64,000 bases of DNA from Syntrophaceae bacterium UBA6109 (GTDB taxonomy: Bacteria > Desulfobacterota > Syntrophia > Syntrophales > UBA6109): NCBI GenBank assembly GCA_002428445.1, contig DIWJ01000057.1:18358-82357 (forward strand). Direction: 5' to 3'. Every line of letters starts with the position of its first letter. Position 1 is the stretch's first letter. Of this stretch, positions 61,229-64,000 are shown one piece after another. A model generated the notes under the pieces. The model was not told the DNA's origin and did no database searches. It worked only from the letters and a program-made list of their open reading frames with translations. A program made the position numbers and the translations under genes.

Positions 61229-61461
61229 TACAGTCGGTGACAAAGGGACTATGCGGGATAAGGTGGGATTTGGTGGGATGATTTTAGCACTGCACAGGGC
61301 TGTTTCGTCAAGGATGATGTGAGCTTAGAAAAATTTGGCGCCCGAAAAATCATGCGGTGAAGGCGGCGTTTGTGACAAACTGCGCGTTACTGGGGAAAGT
61401 CAGCCGCAGGCCGAAAATAAAATTCAGTTTGTCACAAATGATCTGGAGCTTTACACAGGTG
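61229..61461 (+). other. probable left end region of a Mu-like prophage
   Basis: This stretch holds no gene. TGACAAA occurs at 61238-61244 and inside TTTGTGACAAACTG at 61369-61382; its inverse, CAGTTTGTCACAAA, is at 61425-61438. Repeated transposase sites at the left end, then genes pointing left, then the repressor, is the Mu order. The exact boundary (a 5'-TG end next to aspA) is not fixed. Confidence 0.45.
61369..61438. repeat. 14 bp inverted repeat pair
   Basis: TTTGTGACAAACTG (61369-61382) is the exact reverse complement of CAGTTTGTCACAAA (61425-61438), with 42 bp between. It may be a binding-site pair for the prophage transposase, or the stem of a terminator for the leftward genes. Confidence 0.7.
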
Positions 61462-62001
61462 TCAACAGGGCTTCGGCGCCTTTATCGTGTGCTCCCTGAA
61501 ATCGAAAAACTGGGAGAACAACCGCTGCCAGAATCCGATCTTCGCCATCGTCTCTTCGCCTGCCCCCATCGCCCTGCAAAGCTCGTTATGGCAAATGACG
61601 TCCAGAACCTTCAGCGGCGGAGGCTCACAAGCCTCAATGTCCAGGCGTTCAATGGTAAAGGCATTCAGTGAATCCATAGACGGATTCTTGTCCAAGATCA
61701 TCCTCTTTTCCAAGTCGGAAAATTTCTGCACCAGGTCATTATGAAGCCGCGCCGATCCGGCGAAACCAAACACCAGGTTGATCGATGAAAAGACCGCGAC
61801 GGCCGCGGCAAACCAGGCAGCGGCAGTACCAAATTCTTTGGACAGCACGATGGCGACCGTTGCCGATCCGCTGATCAAGGAGAGCGCCTGGGACCACTTA
61901 TAGAGGGAATCGAAGAACATCCGGCGACGCGCATGATACCTGATCGATCTGCGGACGCTGAACAATAATTTATGCCTTTCATTACTAACGTTCTCGTCCA
62001 T
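61462..62001 (-). CDS. two-helix membrane protein, SLATT-like
   Basis: The 179-residue protein has a basic N-terminal helix (RRSIRYHARRRMFFDSLYKW, residues 17-36), two membrane helices (about 37-53 and 59-80) and a cytoplasmic helical tail (ARLHNDLVQKFSDLEKRMIL; LDIEACEPPPLKVLDVICHNELCRAMG). This is the layout of SLATT (SMODS- and SLOG-associating 2TM effector) proteins, which in defence systems are thought to form pores. No nucleotidyltransferase or SLOG partner is seen in the window. It is last in a leftward cassette of a Mu-like prophage. The SLATT assignment is by pattern only. Confidence 0.6.
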   Translation of the reverse strand: MDENVSNERHKLLFSVRRSIRYHARRRMFFDSLYKWSQALSLISGSATVAIVLSKEFGTAAAWFAAAVAVFSSINLVFGFAGSARLHNDLVQKFSDLEKRMILDKNPSMDSLNAFTIERLDIEACEPPPLKVLDVICHNELCRAMGAGEETMAKIGFWQRLFSQFFDFREHTIKAPKPC

Positions 62002-62010
62002 CTCATCACC

Positions 62011-62175
62011 CTATTTCTTTTCGCCCTTCGGTGGCGAAGGCGGCGGGATCGTGTCCTTCACTGGATCTGCCTTGCACGGTATCCGCACTGTTCCTTCAGG
62101 CAGCTCCAAGTCCTTTTTGCTTCCCTTGATGACGGTTAATTCACCTTCCTCTTTCTTGTCCGAACCATTTCCCAT
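62011..62175 (-). CDS. small proline-rich protein, paralog 1
   Basis: The 54-residue protein starts MGNGSDKKEEGEL and ends PVKDTIPPPSPPKGEKK. The start is the ATG read from 62175 with GGGGAG upstream. It shares its N- and C-terminal motifs with the protein at 62246-62422. It is nine bases upstream of the SLATT-like gene. No signal, membrane segment or known domain is visible. The function is unknown. Confidence 0.5.
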   Translation of the reverse strand: MGNGSDKKEEGELTVIKGSKKDLELPEGTVRIPCKADPVKDTIPPPSPPKGEKK

Positions 62176-62193
62176 TATGATACTCCCCTCGCA

Positions 62194-62205
62194 TTGAATA
62201 ATCAA
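62194..62205. repeat. TTGAATAATCAA motif upstream of small paralog 1
   Basis: The same 12 bp occurs at 62443-62454 upstream of paralog 2, at nearly the same distance from the start codon (19 and 21 bp). It has 4-5 bp inverted arms. Next to it a direct repeat CGTCACGGAAAATC occurs twice (62206-62219, 62221-62234). Confidence 0.6.
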
Positions 62206-62245
62206 CGTCACGGAAAATCACGTCACGGAAAATCTTCGGATGCGC

Positions 62246-62422
62246 CTAATTCTTATCTTTCGGAGGCTGAGGCGGAGGAAGCGTGTCTCTCACCGGTTCA
62301 GCATAATTCCACTTTCTTTGCTCTACGATATCTCCAGGTGCCGGTGGTGGAGCATCCTGCGTGCTCCGTCTGTCTACAGTCTTCCCACTGTCGCCGCTCT
62401 TCTTATCATTACCATTTCCCAT
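62246..62422 (-). CDS. small proline-rich protein, paralog 2
   Basis: The 58-residue protein starts MGNGNDKKSGDSG and ends PVRDTLPPPQPPKDKN, so both ends are like paralog 1 while the middles differ. The start is the ATG read from 62422. It lies between the membrane zinc-ribbon gene and paralog 1. Conservation of both ends of two adjacent, otherwise different miniproteins supports their being real genes. The function is unknown. Confidence 0.5.
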   Translation of the reverse strand: MGNGNDKKSGDSGKTVDRRSTQDAPPPAPGDIVEQRKWNYAEPVRDTLPPPQPPKDKN

Positions 62423-62462
62423 CTCGATACCCACCCCATACGTTGAATAATCAACAAAGATA

Positions 62463-62690
62463 TTACGTTCCGCATCTCGGACATTTAGACGGTCCCCAGA
62501 ACTGTTCTTCCTGAATAAATCCACACGTCGGACACATGTTTTTCTTTTTGACAGGAACGGAGCCGGAGTTCTTCTCCAACAATACAACAATATTTTCAAG
62601 AAGATTGACGATCTTATCTATCCTCAAGACCCACCTCGTAACGAGAATAGAAATCGCTATGATCACCAGGGTCACAAATAACGACGTCAT
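62463..62690 (-). CDS. small membrane protein with C-terminal zinc ribbon
   Basis: The 75-residue protein has one N-terminal membrane helix (LFVTLVIIAISILVTRWVL), a short leucine-rich amphipathic segment (KIVNLLENIVVLLEK) and a zinc ribbon with CPTCG near residue 53 and CPRCGT at the end. AAGGAG lies six bases before the ATG. It is the first gene of the leftward cassette after the repressor. The zinc ribbon should be cytoplasmic or periplasmic depending on topology; positive charges after the helix favour cytoplasmic. Confidence 0.6.
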   Translation of the reverse strand: MTSLFVTLVIIAISILVTRWVLRIDKIVNLLENIVVLLEKNSGSVPVKKKNMCPTCGFIQEEQFWGPSKCPRCGT

Positions 62691-62752
62691 AAATTACTCC
62701 TTAATTCACAATCAATGAAGCTGGGTGTCCCGATGGCAGCATAACGTCCGCA

Positions 62753-63472
62753 TCAATCACCCTTTTCGATTTCCCGACCGTACCAAATCGCGCGGCCGTT
62801 TATGCGGATCTGGACTGGATCCACCTCTATTGTCTCATAACGGGAATTGTCGCTAATGATCTTGAGCTTCTTCTCGTGAAATAGGGGCTGGATCCTCTTG
62901 ATCATAATCTCGTCATCGATTGCGATCGCGTAGATTCCACCCTGGGGCAGGACGACGGTTCTGGAATGATTAACAAGAACAAGATCGCCTGAGGAAAGCG
63001 TCGGCTCCATGCTATCTCCCTGAACCTTGATTAGGGACATTCGATCCGGTGAACCCTTCTTTGCAACCCAATCCTTCCGGAAAGCCACGACCATATTAAC
63101 AGCGTTATCCGGCGCAATACCACCACCGGCGCTGATCTTTCCTCGCATCTGGCGGATGAAAACGAATTCATCGGGTGGGATGTCTGGATGGATAACGACT
63201 TGGGCGGACTCAGGTCCACATGCCTCTCGATAATCTTCACGGGCACCCGGAAACGGTTCTCCCTTACCTGTAGTTAGCCATTCTGCGTCTATGCCGAAAT
63301 GTTTAACAATGCTGGCAATCGCAATACCCTTTAGATTACCCTTACCTTCACCGTATGCAGCAACGGTGTTCTTGTTCACGCCTAATATTTGACCCATCTT
63401 GACATTTGTTAGGCGGTTCTTCTCCTTCATTTTGTTAATAGCCCAGGCCATTCTCTCCTCAAAAGACATCAT
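62753..63472 (-). CDS. prophage repressor, HTH plus S24 (CI/LexA-type) autoprotease
   Basis: The roughly 239-residue protein has an N-terminal HTH (NVKMGQILGVNKNTVAAYGEG) and a C-terminal S24 peptidase domain. The Ser nucleophile is in VQGDSMEPTL and the Lys in DEIMIKRIQP. It should repress the lytic promoters and be cleaved after RecA activation. Five copies of a 10 bp site lie in the divergent region next to it. The start is taken at ATG 63472; 63469 is nearly as good. It is upstream of the membrane zinc-ribbon gene, so repressor and cassette may be one transcript. Confidence 0.88.
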   Translation of the reverse strand: MMSFEERMAWAINKMKEKNRLTNVKMGQILGVNKNTVAAYGEGKGNLKGIAIASIVKHFGIDAEWLTTGKGEPFPGAREDYREACGPESAQVVIHPDIPPDEFVFIRQMRGKISAGGGIAPDNAVNMVVAFRKDWVAKKGSPDRMSLIKVQGDSMEPTLSSGDLVLVNHSRTVVLPQGGIYAIAIDDEIMIKRIQPLFHEKKLKIISDNSRYETIEVDPVQIRINGRAIWYGREIEKGD

Positions 63473-63499
63473 AAACACATCCCAATGGCGTTCTTAGAG

Positions 63500-63527
63500 G
63501 TTGTCGGTTGGCACTTGAACCGACAAC
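63500..63527. promoter_or_regulatory. repressor operator pair O1
   Basis: GTTGTCGGTT (63500-63509) and AACCGACAAC (63518-63527) form an inverted repeat with an 8 bp spacer, just upstream of the repressor start. Confidence 0.7.
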
Positions 63528-63530
63528 CGG

Positions 63531-63552
63531 AACCGACAACCGGTTGTCGGTT
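63531..63552. promoter_or_regulatory. repressor operator pair O2 (22 bp palindrome)
   Basis: AACCGACAACCGGTTGTCGGTT is a perfect palindrome made of the same 10 bp half-site in the opposite arrangement to O1. Confidence 0.75.
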
Positions 63553-63563
63553 AGCATAATAAC

Positions 63564-63591
63564 ATCATAAATCAGGTACTTGCGATAGCAA
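63564..63591 (-). promoter_or_regulatory. possible promoter of the repressor gene
   Basis: Read leftward, TTGCTA (63591-63586) and TATGAT (63569-63564) are spaced by 16 bp. O2 and O1 lie just downstream, as expected for autoregulation. Confidence 0.45.
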
Positions 63592-63613
63592 TGATCGAAA
63601 TCAGCTATAATTT

Positions 63614-63623
63614 AACCGACAAC
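63614..63623. promoter_or_regulatory. repressor half-site O3
   Basis: A single AACCGACAAC lies 12 bp upstream of the -35 box of the rightward promoter. Confidence 0.6.
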
Positions 63624-63635
63624 CTACGTTTTGTC

Positions 63636-63664
63636 TTGACAATGTCAAATCTTAGGTTTAAGGT
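63636..63664 (+). promoter_or_regulatory. rightward early promoter with TTGACAATGTCAA palindrome
   Basis: TTGACA at 63636-63641 is the -35 and TAAGGT at 63659-63664 a weak -10 at 17 bp. The -35 is embedded in the palindrome TTGACAATGTCAA (63636-63648), a possible Ner or repressor contact. Confidence 0.45.
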
Positions 63665-63709
63665 AGCTTCAATAGCTTAATACAGCAACCCTTAAAAAAG
63701 GGGCCCCAA

Positions 63710-63982
63710 ATGAAGCCCGTAATTGGAATGACACCCAAAGAAATCCGGATCGAGATGGTCAAGAAGGGCGTGTCCCAGTCGGCGCTGGCCCGCCAGGAAA
63801 ACGTTCGTCCCGTTTCGATCTATCGCACGATCGAGGGGACTCTCGTCTCCGACCGTCTCCGGAAAGCCCTGGCCAAGGCCATCGAAAAGGACATCCGGCT
63901 GATCTGGCCCGATCCGTATTTTTACGGCGACCCTCGAAAGCCCGGCCGCCGGTTGGGACAGCTAAGATGTGCCGCGGCATAG
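63710..63982 (+). CDS. Ner-like DNA-binding protein
   Basis: The 90-residue protein has an HTH with KKGVSQSALARQENVRPVSIYRTIEG. A conserved tail follows with ALAKAIEKDIRLIWPDPYF, as in Ner/Nlp proteins of Mu-like phages. Ner turns down both early and repressor transcription. It is divergent from the repressor, with the shared operator region between. The transposase genes expected next would lie past the window edge. Confidence 0.75.
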   Translation: MKPVIGMTPKEIRIEMVKKGVSQSALARQENVRPVSIYRTIEGTLVSDRLRKALAKAIEKDIRLIWPDPYFYGDPRKPGRRLGQLRCAAA

Positions 63983-64000
63983 ACGGCCGCGCTGTTGATT

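Noticed and set aside
1..64000. tRNA, rRNA or CRISPR loci
   Set aside because: No rRNA stretches, no cloverleaf with conserved TTCGANNC was noticed in the intergenic regions, and no regularly spaced repeats were seen. A tRNAscan-SE run would be decisive.

Overview
The window is about 64 kb of GC-rich bacterial chromosome with tightly packed operons, many of them joined by 1-8 base overlaps. The gene content suggests a deltaproteobacterium in the broad sense, possibly Syntrophales-like. Pointers are a short-leader type IV pilin, B12-binding radical SAM proteins, GlcD/GlcF-type oxidoreductase genes, an oxalate/formate-type MFS carrier, FolE2 rather than FolE, and a soluble PAS histidine kinase paired with a FIST protein. 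This is an inference from gene families; there is no rRNA in the window. I saw no tRNA or CRISPR array.

Layout. 1-13118 (minus strand) is a surface-glycan cluster: a WecE-type sugar aminotransferase cut by the window edge, a methyltransferase, two B12-binding radical SAM proteins, a DPM1-like glycosyltransferase, an ATP-grasp ligase, an LPG-synthase/flippase-type membrane protein, and three tandem TMTC-like membrane proteins with C-terminal TPRs. Next comes pilA (13208-13576) with its own terminator. 14020-17438 is a cofactor operon (queD, folE2, nadE, zinc-ribbon protein) whose promoter lies so close to the start that the mRNA may be leaderless. 17460-19338 holds an HNH nuclease, two small envelope proteins and an Ala/Pro-rich lipoprotein. 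19597-23006 is a hydantoinase-A / histone-deacetylase-like / carboxymuconolactone-decarboxylase operon, followed by exported MsrA, a phosphoesterase, a ferric-iron-type ABC transporter, gamma-glutamyltransferase, DUF488, and a FIST plus hybrid-kinase pair. 35138-38159 is a Mn2+ (yybP-ykoY) riboswitch controlling a P-type ATPase.

38495-43238 carries OmpA and DUF4398 proteins and a glcD-glcF pair in which glcF has a frameshift at a G6 run. 43510-44751 is the MFS carrier with a clear promoter and terminator. 44846-52072 runs mazG, DUF2065, queA, tgt, yajC, secD, secF, DUF456, lepB. 52133-55891 (minus) is an atypical NRAMP transporter between a soluble PRC-MgtE_N-CBS protein and a ferredoxin-nitroreductase. 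56200-59496 looks like a glucosylglycerate-type compatible-solute cassette. 59603-61015 is an amidohydrolase.

From about 61220 to the right edge the composition becomes more AT-rich. An aspartase gene breaks off after roughly 37 codons, and what follows reads as the left end of a Mu-like prophage: an end region with repeated TGACAAA-type sites, a leftward lysogeny cassette (2TM SLATT-like protein, two paralogous proline-rich miniproteins, a membrane zinc-ribbon protein), a leftward CI/LexA-type repressor, an operator region with five copies of AACCGACAAC, and a rightward Ner-like gene. The SLATT-like cassette is the best candidate for an undescribed system.

Two families of non-coding structure stand out. 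One is a dispersed repeat of about 120 bp with three hairpins (three full copies and one partial). The other is a 125 bp foldback element at 30881-31005.
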